Source: an uncultured Porphyromonadaceae bacterium (GTDB lineage: Bacteria; Bacteroidota; Bacteroidia; Bacteroidales; Muribaculaceae). Taken from it: a stretch of DNA of 36,205 nt. Shown here one piece after another: positions 1-7,149 of the stretch. The first letter of the stretch is position 1; each line of letters opens with the position of its first letter. A program made the translations under genes and the position numbers. Under the pieces are notes generated by a model. That model worked only from the letters and a program-made list of their open reading frames with translations, did not search any database and was not told the origin of the DNA. The stretch spans positions 1 to 36,205 of the forward strand of contig CABRGT010000012.1 in NCBI GenBank assembly GCA_902470475.1, in the 5' to 3' direction.

Positions 1-84
1 TATTAAATAACATCATTTTTGAATCTCATCGGCATTCTTAAATGAAAGAGCCGTGAACTATACCCGGAACTATTGTGGGATAAA

Positions 85-116
85 TTTGTTTGTGATTATA
101 AATTGTCATAACTTTG
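85..116 (+). promoter_or_regulatory. Bacteroidetes-type promoter of the toxin-antitoxin pair
   Basis: A perfect -7 element TAACTTTG lies at 109-116, and a TTTG at 85-88 sits 20 bases upstream, matching the -33/-7 spacing of Bacteroidetes housekeeping promoters. The predicted transcript would start near 120, giving a leader of about 15 bases before the ATG at 136. The string TAACTTTGCAC is identical to the one in front of hpt. No operator is obvious, although TA antitoxins usually repress their own promoter. Confidence 0.65.
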
Positions 117-135
117 CACTCAAAATGATATCACT

Positions 136-387
136 ATGGAATTAGCAATTGAAAAGAAAGCTCATGTATTCCGTCTGCCGACTTATTTGCTGGATAAACT
201 TAAGGAGCTTGCGCAGAAGGATCGCCGCAGCCTGAACAATTATGTAGAGGGCCTGCTCCTTGACGCAGTGTATAATGAGCCGAACGAGGTGACACGGGCT
301 GCGTTTGAGGAGGCTAAATCCGGCAAACTCGAGGGGCCGATAGACACTTCGAGCGTCGAATCGATGCTTAAATCAATGAATTTATGA
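136..387 (+). CDS. RHH-like antitoxin of a YafQ-type TA module
   Basis: An 83-residue protein placed directly before a RelE/YafQ-like toxin and overlapping it by 4 bases (ATGA), the usual antitoxin-first arrangement. Residues 8-45 read as a short beta strand (HVFRLP) followed by two helices with the RRSLNNYVEGLL pattern typical of ribbon-helix-helix DNA-binding proteins. The acidic, flexible C-terminus (about 50-83) is the part expected to wrap and block the toxin. The expected role is to neutralise the toxin and, with it, repress the operon. The start is fixed by a promoter ending about 20 bases upstream. GC content is clearly lower than in the genes from 760 onward, consistent with acquired DNA. 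The antitoxin call rests on size, context and helix pattern rather than on a close family match. Confidence 0.75.
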   Translation: MELAIEKKAHVFRLPTYLLDKLKELAQKDRRSLNNYVEGLLLDAVYNEPNEVTRAAFEEAKSGKLEGPIDTSSVESMLKSMNL

Positions 388-659
388 AAGAACTCCGCTA
401 TACGCGGCAATTTAAGAAAGACTTAAAGAGGTTCCTCAATCAACCGAAAAAACTTGAGGAACTTAAAACTGTACTTGATTTGCTTCGAAATGGAATTCCA
501 TTGCCTGAAAAATACCGCGCACATAATCTGAAAGGTGATTATGCAGGTTGTATGGAGTGCCATATCGAAGGTGATTTCCTGCTGATATGGTTCGACGAAG
601 AGAACAACATTATTGCATTGTTTAGGCTCGGTTCGCATTCTGAGTTGTTCAAGGATTAG
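384..659 (+). CDS. YafQ-family mRNA interferase toxin
   Basis: A 91-residue protein of the RelE/ParE superfamily, closest in pattern to YafQ, a ribosome-dependent endoribonuclease that cleaves mRNA in the A site. Visible family features are the basic N-terminal helices (YTRQFKKDLKRF), the IPLPEKYRAHNLKGDY segment, CHIEGDFLLIW, and a C-terminal LFRLGSHSELF. Histidines 47, 60 and 85, Asp64 and Phe89 line up with the catalytic and substrate-binding set known in E. coli YafQ (H50, H63, D67, H87, F91). Phe65 replaces the Trp next to the Asp. The gene appears intact, so the toxin is probably active. It is translationally coupled to the antitoxin through a 4-base overlap and is AT-rich like it. RelE proper is less likely because the histidines match YafQ. 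Confidence 0.85.
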   Translation: MKELRYTRQFKKDLKRFLNQPKKLEELKTVLDLLRNGIPLPEKYRAHNLKGDYAGCMECHIEGDFLLIWFDEENNIIALFRLGSHSELFKD

Positions 660-703
660 GTGAAAAAATAGGCTGAGGGTGTTGAAAAATTATTTGGCGG
701 GGG

Positions 704-737
704 ATTGGGCGCGGATCGAAAATTATTGCTAACTTTG
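704..737 (+). promoter_or_regulatory. hpt-adk promoter
   Basis: A perfect -7 element TAACTTTG lies at 730-737, with a weaker ATTG (-33-like) at 704-707. Transcription is expected to begin near 741, about 20 bases before the ATG at 762. This rules out the in-frame TTG at 705 as the hpt start, because it lies upstream of the -7 element. Confidence 0.6.
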
Positions 738-761
738 CACAAAATTTTTCTTTTGGAAGAA

Positions 762-1304
762 ATGAAACAAGTCAAGTACGAAGGCATGACCTTCCAGCCT
801 TATATCTCACGCGAAAATATTAGTGCCCGCATTCAGGAGCTGGGTAAGGAAATAACGCGCGACTGTGCCGGTAAATCGCCTCTGTTCATCTGTGTGCTGA
901 ACGGGGCGTTTCCTTTTGCGGCCGACCTGTTCCGGGCCTGCGAGGAGATCGACGCCGAAATCACCTTCATCCGCCTCAAGAGCTACGAGGGTACGGGTAC
1001 GACCGGCAAGGTCAATCAGATCATGGGTCTGCATGAGGATATCAAGGACCGCACGGTGATCATCGTCGAAGATATCGTCGATACGGGCCACACCATCAAG
1101 CGGCTGATCGACGATCTGCGCGCCAAGGAGCCGGCCGACATCAGGATAGCCACTCTCCTGTTCAAGCCCGAGGCGCTTGTCGAGGACGTAAAGCCCGACT
1201 ACGTAGGTTTCTCCATTCCCAAGAAGTTTATTATCGGATTCGGACTGGATCTGAACGAGAAGGCCCGCAATCTCAACGACATATATATATTGAAAGAAGA
1301 TTAA
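762..1304 (+). CDS. hpt: hypoxanthine phosphoribosyltransferase
   Basis: This cytosolic purine-salvage enzyme transfers phosphoribose from PRPP to hypoxanthine or guanine, giving IMP or GMP. The 180-residue length is normal. The PRPP-binding loop VIIVEDIVDTGHTI is at 99-112, the flexible loop KSYEG at 73-77, and the purine-binding segment PKKFIIGFGLD at about 153-163, with the base-contacting lysine at 154 or 155. I chose the ATG at 762 because the -7 promoter element lies at 730-737. The gene ends immediately before the adk ATG with no spacer, so the two are almost certainly cotranscribed. Pairing purine salvage with adenylate kinase makes metabolic sense. Confidence 0.93.
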   Translation: MKQVKYEGMTFQPYISRENISARIQELGKEITRDCAGKSPLFICVLNGAFPFAADLFRACEEIDAEITFIRLKSYEGTGTTGKVNQIMGLHEDIKDRTVIIVEDIVDTGHTIKRLIDDLRAKEPADIRIATLLFKPEALVEDVKPDYVGFSIPKKFIIGFGLDLNEKARNLNDIYILKED

Positions 1305-1901
1305 ATGCTTAATTTGGTAATATTCGGCGCTCCCGGCAGCGGCAAAGGCACCCAGAGCGACCGCCTTATCAACGACTACGGACTTCATCACATATCTACG
1401 GGCGAGGTGCTCCGCGACCATATAGCCCGCGGTACAGAACTGGGCAAGATTGCCGACAGCTATATATCAAAAGGTCAGCTTATTCCGGACGCGCTGATGA
1501 TCAAGGTACTGGAAGATGTGCTTGACTCCAATCCCGACAAGACCTCGGCGGGTGTCATTTTCGACGGTTTTCCCCGCACGATAGAGCAGGCCAAGGCTCT
1601 GAAAGAAATGCTGGCCAGCCGTGGATCGAAAGTCCATGCGGTGGTAGGACTTGAGGTGGACGAGGACGAACTTGTACGCCGCATGCTCAACCGCGGCAAG
1701 GAAACAGGCCGTGCCGACGACAACATAGATACGATAAAGAACCGTCTGAAGGTGTATCATTCGCAGACTCAGCCCTTGCGCGACTACTACATAGCCGAGG
1801 GCAAATACCATGCCATCGACGGCAACGGCGATGTGGACAAGATCTACGGTGATATCCGCGACTCGCTTGCCAGGCATATTTCCGCGGCAGTGGCCGAGTG
1901 A
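1305..1901 (+). CDS. adk: adenylate kinase
   Basis: Catalyses ATP + AMP = 2 ADP in the cytosol and keeps adenylates balanced. The protein has 198 residues. The P-loop GAPGSGKGT is at 8-16, the AMP-binding FDGFPRT at 86-92, and the LID region is the short form RGKETGRADDN at 130-140, with none of the four zinc-binding cysteines of the long-LID type. The start codon directly follows the hpt stop. The stop overlaps a GTG in the next frame (GTGA), from which the downstream ligase could be translated. Every signature residue is present and the length is normal, so the call is firm. Confidence 0.95.
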   Translation: MLNLVIFGAPGSGKGTQSDRLINDYGLHHISTGEVLRDHIARGTELGKIADSYISKGQLIPDALMIKVLEDVLDSNPDKTSAGVIFDGFPRTIEQAKALKEMLASRGSKVHAVVGLEVDEDELVRRMLNRGKETGRADDNIDTIKNRLKVYHSQTQPLRDYYIAEGKYHAIDGNGDVDKIYGDIRDSLARHISAAVAE

Positions 1902-1930
1902 GCGGCGGAATCCGACTGAACTACAAGCTG

Positions 1931-3619
1931 ATGAATATGACTGATTCACAACGATGGGAGGGACGCGGCTGCGACCTTACGCAGCAGTATCAGCAGACTT
2001 TCGCCGACAACTATCCGCTGCCGGCGATAACTGACTACGTCACGGGCAAGACCTACACATACGGAGACATGGCCAGACGGATCGCACGCATACACCTGTT
2101 CTTCGAGGCTGCCGGTATCCGTCCGGGCGACAAGGTGGCGCTCCTGGGCAAGAATACTCCTCTGTGGATCATGATTTATATGGCATCGCTGACCTACGGG
2201 TCGGTGATAGTGCCGATTCTCAATGATTTCAATCCGACCGATGCGGCCAATATCGTCGACCACAGCGATGCTACGCTGCTGTTTGTCAGTGATTCGATAT
2301 GGGAGCATATCTCCGATCGCGAATTTCCGCAGATCAAGGCGGCCGTGTCGCTTGATTCGCGTAAGATGCTGCGTTGCGGCGATGAGAAGCTCACACGCTA
2401 TCTCAAGGACCTGCCGCGGCGGTTCAGCCGGCGTTATCCCGGCGGCTTCACGCGCGATGATATAGTATACCGTCCGCGCGCCAATGACGATGTGGCCATA
2501 ATCAACTATACGTCGGGAACGACCGGCTTCTCCAAGGGCGTGATGCTATCCTACGACAATGTGGCGGGTAATGTGTTCTTCGGCATAAAGACGCGGCTGC
2601 ACTATCAGGGGTCGCGTGCGCTGTCGTTCCTGCCGCTGGCCCATGCATATGGCTGCGCGTTTGACATGCTGGTGCCGCTTTCGGTAGGCGCTCATGTCAC
2701 GGTGCTGGGCAAGGCGCCGACACCGGCCGTGCTGGTCAAGGCCATGGCGCAGGTAAAGCCCAGCCTGATCATATGTGTGCCGCTGATTCTGGAGAAGATC
2801 TACAGCAAGATGATAGTGCCGATGATCACGAAGAAGCCGATGCGCTGGATTCTGGCCGTGCCGATGCTCGATCGGGCGATCTACAGCCGCATCCGTGCGC
2901 GGCTTGTGGAGACTTTCGGAGGCGCGTTCGAGGAAATCATCATCGGAGGTGCTCCTCTGAATCCCGAGGTCGAGGATTTTCTCTACCGTATCAATTTCCC
3001 GTTCACGGTTGGATACGGCATGACCGAGTGCGGACCGCTTATAAGCTACACACCGTGCCGCCAGTTCATTCCCGGCTCGGCCGGGCGTCTGCTTCCGGTG
3101 ATGGAGGGCAAGATATGCGCCGACAACACTACCGATGGCCAGGGCGAGATCGTGGTGCGCGGACAGAATGTCATGCTCGGCTACTACAAGAATCCGGAGG
3201 CTACGGAGGCTGCCCTTGATTCGGACGGCTGGCTGCATACGGGCGACATGGGCCATATCGGCGGCCCGCTCGGACGCACAATCTTCATCCGCGGGCGGTA
3301 CAAGACGATGATACTGAGTGCCAACGGGCAGAATATCTATCCCGAGGAGATCGAGGCCAAGCTCAACAACATGCCTTACGTGAGCGAGAGCCTGATCGTG
3401 GACCGCGGCGGCAAGCTTGTGGCCCTGATCCATCCTGATGACGAGGATGTGGGCGCGGCGCGTCTGACGGATGCCGACGTCCGCACGACCATGAGCCAGA
3501 ACCTGCGTGAGCTCAACAAGCTTGTGGCTCCATATGAGCAGGTGTCGGATTTCGAGATCATGCCCGAAGAGTTCGTGAAGACTCCGAAGCGGTCGATCAA
3601 ACGGTTTATGTATAAATAA
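1931..3619 (+). CDS. long-chain acyl-CoA synthetase (AMP-binding family)
   Basis: An ANL-superfamily enzyme that activates a carboxylic acid, most likely a long-chain fatty acid, as acyl-AMP and then acyl-CoA. From the ATG at 1931 it has 562 residues. The phosphate-binding motif YTSGTTGFSKG is at about 193-203, followed by FLPLAHAYG, GYGMTECGP, DGWLHTGD and GRYKTMILSANGQNIYPEE. A C-terminal TPKRSIKRF supplies the expected catalytic lysine. No signal peptide is seen. The start is uncertain: an in-frame GTG at 1898 overlaps the adk stop and would add 11 residues, while ATGs occur at 1931 and 1937. The gene continues the hpt-adk operon and is followed by a strong hairpin. Exact chain-length preference cannot be read from sequence. 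Confidence 0.87.
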   Translation: MNMTDSQRWEGRGCDLTQQYQQTFADNYPLPAITDYVTGKTYTYGDMARRIARIHLFFEAAGIRPGDKVALLGKNTPLWIMIYMASLTYGSVIVPILNDFNPTDAANIVDHSDATLLFVSDSIWEHISDREFPQIKAAVSLDSRKMLRCGDEKLTRYLKDLPRRFSRRYPGGFTRDDIVYRPRANDDVAIINYTSGTTGFSKGVMLSYDNVAGNVFFGIKTRLHYQGSRALSFLPLAHAYGCAFDMLVPLSVGAHVTVLGKAPTPAVLVKAMAQVKPSLIICVPLILEKIYSKMIVPMITKKPMRWILAVPMLDRAIYSRIRARLVETFGGAFEEIIIGGAPLNPEVEDFLYRINFPFTVGYGMTECGPLISYTPCRQFIPGSAGRLLPVMEGKICADNTTDGQGEIVVRGQNVMLGYYKNPEATEAALDSDGWLHTGDMGHIGGPLGRTIFIRGRYKTMILSANGQNIYPEEIEAKLNNMPYVSESLIVDRGGKLVALIHPDDEDVGAARLTDADVRTTMSQNLRELNKLVAPYEQVSDFEIMPEEFVKTPKRSIKRFMYK

Positions 3620-3620
3620 C

Positions 3621-3656
3621 CGGCGCCGGGGCCTGCCAGGCAGGCTCCCGCCGCCG
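3621..3656 (+). terminator. GC-rich hairpin between the acyl-CoA ligase and the DUF3737 gene
   Basis: GGG-GCCTG at 3628-3635 pairs with CAGGC-T-CCC at 3641-3649 around a 5-base loop, with one bulged T. The flanking CGGCG and CGCCG extend the stem. No T-tract follows, so this may be a weak terminator, an RNA-stability element or an attenuator that lowers expression of the downstream pair. It fills most of the 66-base gap. Confidence 0.4.
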
Positions 3657-3685
3657 CTGTGTCTATAAGATAAGTATATATTGAC

Positions 3686-4537
3686 GTGAAGGAGATTAAA
3701 GACAAGGAATTCGGCGGAGAGCGTCCGCTTTTCGGATCGCACGGCCTGAGTCTGGAGAATGTGACCGTCCATGCCGGCGAATCGGCCCTGAAGTGCTGCA
3801 GCGATATTATTGCGACCGACTGCCGCTTCGAGGGCAAGTACCCGTTCTGGCATGTGCGGGGATTCAGTATCAGCCGCTGTGTGTTCACAGCGGGTGCCCG
3901 TGCGGCTCTGTGGTATTCGTCGGATCTGAAGATGGCCGACACGCTTGTCGAGGCCCCGAAGATGTTCCGCGAGATGGAACGGCTGGAGCTGAGCGGAGTG
4001 CGCATCCCCGACGCGCAGGAGACGATGTGGCACTGCCGCGATATCGTGATGCGCGACGTTGAGACGGCCAATGCCGATTACATATTCATGCACTGCGACA
4101 ACATCGACATCGAACGCTACCGCCAGCGGGGCAACTATTCGTTCCAGTACTGCCGCAATGTGGTGATCCGTGACGCTGTCATCGATTCGAAGGACGCTTT
4201 CTGGAACACAGAGAATGTGACGCTGATCAACTGCCGCCTCACGGGCGAATATCTCGGCTGGCACTCGAAGAATCTGCGGCTTGTCGACTGCCGCATCTCG
4301 GGCACGCAGCCGCTGTGCTACGCCACCGGCCTGGTGATGGAGAACTGCGAGATGGCGGAGGACTGCGACCTGGCTTTCGAGGACTCGACACTGACGGCGA
4401 CTGTACGCGGCGCCATCACAAGCGTTAAGAATCCGGCGTCGGGCGTCATCGAGGCCGACTCCATAGGCGAGATCATCATTGACGAACACGTGCAGGCGCC
4501 GGCCGACTGCCGCATCATCACCCGCGAAAATGTCTGA
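3686..4537 (+). CDS. DUF3737 family beta-helix protein
   Basis: The protein has 283 residues made of repeating short strands, for example LSLENVTV, ALKCCSDIIATDCRF, FSISRCVF, LKMADTLV, LELSGVRI, IVMRDVE, VVIRDAVI, VTLINCRL, LRLVDCRI and LVMENCEM. They recur about every 20 residues, as in right-handed parallel beta-helices. The FWH, MWH, FMHC, FWN and GWH repeats and the KEIKDKEFGGERPLF start match my recollection of DUF3737. No signal peptide or membrane segment is seen, so it is probably cytosolic. Translation seems to begin at a GTG (3686). Its last 8 bases overlap the start of the PatB-type lyase, so the two are made together. The biochemical function is unknown; many cysteines and aromatic residues lie at equivalent turns and could line a ligand surface. 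Confidence 0.8.
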   Translation: MKEIKDKEFGGERPLFGSHGLSLENVTVHAGESALKCCSDIIATDCRFEGKYPFWHVRGFSISRCVFTAGARAALWYSSDLKMADTLVEAPKMFREMERLELSGVRIPDAQETMWHCRDIVMRDVETANADYIFMHCDNIDIERYRQRGNYSFQYCRNVVIRDAVIDSKDAFWNTENVTLINCRLTGEYLGWHSKNLRLVDCRISGTQPLCYATGLVMENCEMAEDCDLAFEDSTLTATVRGAITSVKNPASGVIEADSIGEIIIDEHVQAPADCRIITRENV

Positions 4538-5708
4538 GCCGGATTTCGACCGGATCATAGACCGGCGCGGGACTGATTCGTACAAATGGGATACGACGCC
4601 GGACGGGGTCACGCCAATGTGGGTGGCCGACATGGACTTCCGTACGGCTCCGTGTATTATCGACGCGCTCAGGAGCCGCGTTGAGCATGGCGTGTTCGGC
4701 TATACCGCCGTTCCGGGCACGTATTATGATGCCGTGGAGAAGTGGTTCGCCGAACGCCACGGCTGGAATATCGACCGGAAATCCATCATTTATACCATAG
4801 GCGTGGTCCCGGCTGTGTCGGCGATAATCAAGGCTGTGTGCCGTCCGGGCGAGAGTGTGATAGTGCAGACTCCCGCCTACGACTGCTTCTACTCGTCGAT
4901 CCGCAACAACGGCTGCGTGCTGGCCGACAACCGGCTCATCTATAACGGGGCCGACGGCCGATACAGTATCGACTTCGAGGGACTCGAACGGCTGGCCCGG
5001 CGCGACGATGTGACGTGTCTGCTGCTTTGTAATCCTCATAATCCGTCGGGACGCGTGTGGACGCGCGACGAGCTGCGGCGCATCGGCGACATATGTCTTG
5101 CCAACGGTGTGTTCGTGATTTCCGACGAGATCCACTGCGAGCTTGTCTACGGAGGCCGGGGATATACGCCATATGCGACGCTCGGAGAGGAATATGCCCG
5201 TGCGAGCGCTTCGTGTATATCGCCGAGCAAGGCGTTCAACATAGCCGGGCTGCAGATAGCCAATATCGTTGCTGCCGATCCGGCGCGCCGCGCGGCTATC
5301 GACCGGGCGATCAATATCAACGAGGTGTGCGACGTGAATCCGTTCGGAGTCATTGCCACCGAGGAGGCATACACCCACGGCGGCGAGTGGCTCGACAGCC
5401 TTGTCGGCTACCTGCATGGCAATTATCTTGCGATAACCGCTTTCTTCGCGCAATACCTTCCGCAGTACGCCGTGACGCCGCTGGAAGCGACTTACCTGGC
5501 CTGGATCAATGTGGGCTGCACGGGTATGACAGGAGAGCAAGTGGCAGAAATTCTTGTCGAGCGCGCCGGGGTGCGGCTCAACGGGGGCGCGATGTACGGA
5601 CCCGGCGGCGACGGTTTCCTGCGACTGAACTTCGCGTGTCCGCGGAGCGTGCTTCAGTCGGCACTCGACCGCATGGCACCTGTGCTGGCAAGCCTTGTCA
5701 AAGCCTGA
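4530..5708 (+). CDS. MalY/PatB-type PLP-dependent C-S lyase or aminotransferase
   Basis: A fold-type I pyridoxal-phosphate enzyme of 392 residues. MWVADMDF at 30-37, CNPHNPSGRVW at 167-177, SDEIHCEL at 198-205 (Asp199 binding the pyridine nitrogen) and SPSKAFNIAGLQ at 231-242 (Lys234 forming the Schiff base) are the MalY/PatB signature. Family members act mainly as cystathionine beta-lyases, releasing pyruvate, ammonia and a thiol, and some transaminate. I chose the ATG at 4530, which overlaps the end of the DUF3737 gene by 8 bases; a longer upstream start would run far into that gene. The 3' end overlaps the convergent acetyltransferase gene by 11 bases, leaving no room for a terminator. The true substrate is not visible. 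Confidence 0.88.
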   Translation: MSEPDFDRIIDRRGTDSYKWDTTPDGVTPMWVADMDFRTAPCIIDALRSRVEHGVFGYTAVPGTYYDAVEKWFAERHGWNIDRKSIIYTIGVVPAVSAIIKAVCRPGESVIVQTPAYDCFYSSIRNNGCVLADNRLIYNGADGRYSIDFEGLERLARRDDVTCLLLCNPHNPSGRVWTRDELRRIGDICLANGVFVISDEIHCELVYGGRGYTPYATLGEEYARASASCISPSKAFNIAGLQIANIVAADPARRAAIDRAININEVCDVNPFGVIATEEAYTHGGEWLDSLVGYLHGNYLAITAFFAQYLPQYAVTPLEATYLAWINVGCTGMTGEQVAEILVERAGVRLNGGAMYGPGGDGFLRLNFACPRSVLQSALDRMAPVLASLVKA

Positions 5709-6273
5709 GGTGGTTCATCATCACTCCGGCGAAAGGACGCTGTCCGCGGGGCGTGAAACCGACAGAGGCATATAGAGCTGCGGCGGGATGATTTTCCGGC
5801 TCGCAGAGCAGGCCCAGAGGCTTGCCTATGGCGAGTGCCTTGTCGGCGGCGCATGCGATGAGCCGGCGTGCGATGCCGAGGCCACGGAACTCCGGGAAGA
5901 CGGCCAGCGAGTCGAGATATACCTCGTCGGGCGAAGTCTCGTCGTGCATGGTGTCGGGATCTATGGTAAGACCGAGAATTTCAGCCGCTTTGGCCGTGAA
6001 AGCGCGGCGCAGGTCGTGGAGCCGCGCGCCGTCGTAGGCCACGACTATGCCGGCCACGCGGCCGTCGGGCGTGGCGGCGACATGAGAGTTCAGATAGCTG
6101 TACTGGGACTTGTCCATGAGGGCGAGCTCGGTGAACAGCCGGTCGACGAGCGGGCGGCGTCCGGGACCTCCGGCAAGGCTTGATGCGATTTCTTCGCCGA
6201 TGGCCATGATGATGCCGCGGGCTATGCAGGGGGCGTCGGCCGGAGTGGCCGGGCGTATGTTAATTTCCTCCAT
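5698..6273 (-). CDS. GNAT family N-acetyltransferase
   Basis: The protein has 191 residues with the GNAT fold: an N-terminal INIRPATPADA strand-helix, the central VYLDSLAVFPEFRGLGIA (118-135) whose RGLGIA loop binds acetyl-CoA pyrophosphate, and NHPAAALYASVGF at 161-173. It transfers an acetyl group to an amine, but the substrate cannot be told. It is the last gene of a six-gene minus-strand operon and overlaps the small membrane-protein gene before it by 14 bases. Its 3' end overlaps the convergent patB-like gene by 11 bases. I see no terminator between the two. Confidence 0.88.
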   Translation of the reverse strand: MEEINIRPATPADAPCIARGIIMAIGEEIASSLAGGPGRRPLVDRLFTELALMDKSQYSYLNSHVAATPDGRVAGIVVAYDGARLHDLRRAFTAKAAEILGLTIDPDTMHDETSPDEVYLDSLAVFPEFRGLGIARRLIACAADKALAIGKPLGLLCEPENHPAAALYASVGFTPRGQRPFAGVMMNHLRL

Positions 6274-6652
6274 GATCGGTCAGATATTTGTTTACGGTGG
6301 TGATGTATTCGTCGGCAGCGGCATTGAAGCCGTGGCGGTGGAGGGCGGAGTGTCGGGCGTGTATGCGCAGCAATGCGTCCTGGCGTTCCATCGATTCCGG
6401 GGCGTGGGACGTTACCGCGGCGGCATCGCGCAGGGCCACATCAGCTACAGGAGGCACATGCGCGGGAGCGTCGGCCGCCACCGGGGCGGGAGGGGTGTCA
6501 GGGTCGGGGCCATCGCATCCGCGGATGCATATGACGGCGAAAATGATCAGGAGCGCCGGCACGATCAGGACCATGAAGATTCTGTCCCAGCGAAGGCGCA
6601 CCTGCCGTTTTCTGCGGCGTGCGGAGGAGCGTCGTGTCTTTTTCTTGTCCAT
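6260..6652 (-). CDS. small single-pass membrane protein, function unknown
   Basis: The protein has 130 residues. A very basic N-terminus (about 1-22, rich in Arg and Lys) is followed by one hydrophobic segment at about 25-43 (FMVLIVPALLIIFAVICI), then a Pro/Ala-rich linker (50-75) and a His-containing helical tail. The charge pattern predicts an inner-membrane protein with its N-terminus in the cytoplasm and its tail in the periplasm. I recognise no family. The ATG shares one base with the stop of the exonuclease gene (TGATG) and the stop overlaps the acetyltransferase start by 14 bases. Such coupling on both sides argues that it is a real gene. A basic, nucleic-acid-like tail next to an exonuclease is suggestive but proves nothing. 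Confidence 0.7.
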   Translation of the reverse strand: MDKKKTRRSSARRRKRQVRLRWDRIFMVLIVPALLIIFAVICIRGCDGPDPDTPPAPVAADAPAHVPPVADVALRDAAAVTSHAPESMERQDALLRIHARHSALHRHGFNAAADEYITTVNKYLTDHGGN

Positions 6653-7149
6653 CAGTCAGTGAGAATTAAAGCGAGTCTTGCGCATGCTTCGGCATCGTCG
6701 AGCGCGTTGTGATGGCGGTGAAGTGGTATTGCGAAGAAGTCGCACAGACTGTCGAGCGACTTTGACTGAAGCATTCCGCGGGGTATCTTGCGCCGGGCGT
6801 TGATAAGCGTGCAGTCCCACGATTCTGGTTCTTCGAGCCCGTACATGCGGCATGCGGCGCGTATGCATCTCGAGTCGAAAGCTGCATTGTGGGCCACCAG
6901 GGTGAATCCCGACAGCCATGGCTGCCACTGCTGCCAGACCGTGCCGAACGACGGAGCGTCGAAGGTGTCGTCGGCCGTCAGACCATGCACGCGGGTGCAT
7001 GCGTAGCTGTGATAGTTGGGCTCGGGGCAGACCAGCGAGTAGCGTGAGTCGGCTATGATGCCGTCGATGACTTTTACGGCCCCGATGGCGCAGATGCTTG
7101 TCGGCTCGCGGTTGGCGGTCTCGACGTCGAGTGCTATGAATGTCTTCAT
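6652..7149 (-). CDS. DEDDh-type 3'-5' exonuclease (DnaQ-like)
   Basis: The protein has 165 residues and consists of one exonuclease domain. The four acidic metal ligands of the DEDD superfamily are visible: Asp8 and Glu10 in ALDVETAN, Asp92 in AHNAAFDSRCI, and Asp152, with the catalytic His147 of the 'h' subtype in HHNALDD. It should remove nucleotides from the 3' ends of DNA or RNA. It is about the size of free-standing epsilon-like exonucleases and lacks a polymerase-binding tail or GIY-YIG domain. Its ATG overlaps the ispH stop by 4 bases (ATGA). A role in proofreading, repair or RNA turnover cannot be separated from sequence alone. Confidence 0.88.
   Translation of the reverse strand: MKTFIALDVETANREPTSICAIGAVKVIDGIIADSRYSLVCPEPNYHSYACTRVHGLTADDTFDAPSFGTVWQQWQPWLSGFTLVAHNAAFDSRCIRAACRMYGLEEPESWDCTLINARRKIPRGMLQSKSLDSLCDFFAIPLHRHHNALDDAEACARLALILTD

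Noticed and set aside
1..135. Gene or RNA at the left edge
   Set aside because: Only the toxin-antitoxin promoter is visible in these AT-rich bases. No convincing frame or RNA fold was found.
705..761. TTG start giving hpt 19 extra residues
   Set aside because: It lies upstream of the -7 promoter element at 730-737 and is outside the conserved HPRT sequence.
2546..4633. Long open frame on the minus strand (about 695 codons) opposite the acyl-CoA ligase and DUF3737 genes
   Set aside because: It is a GC-driven shadow. The plus-strand proteins have clear family motifs and the minus-strand protein is His/Arg-rich with no domain.
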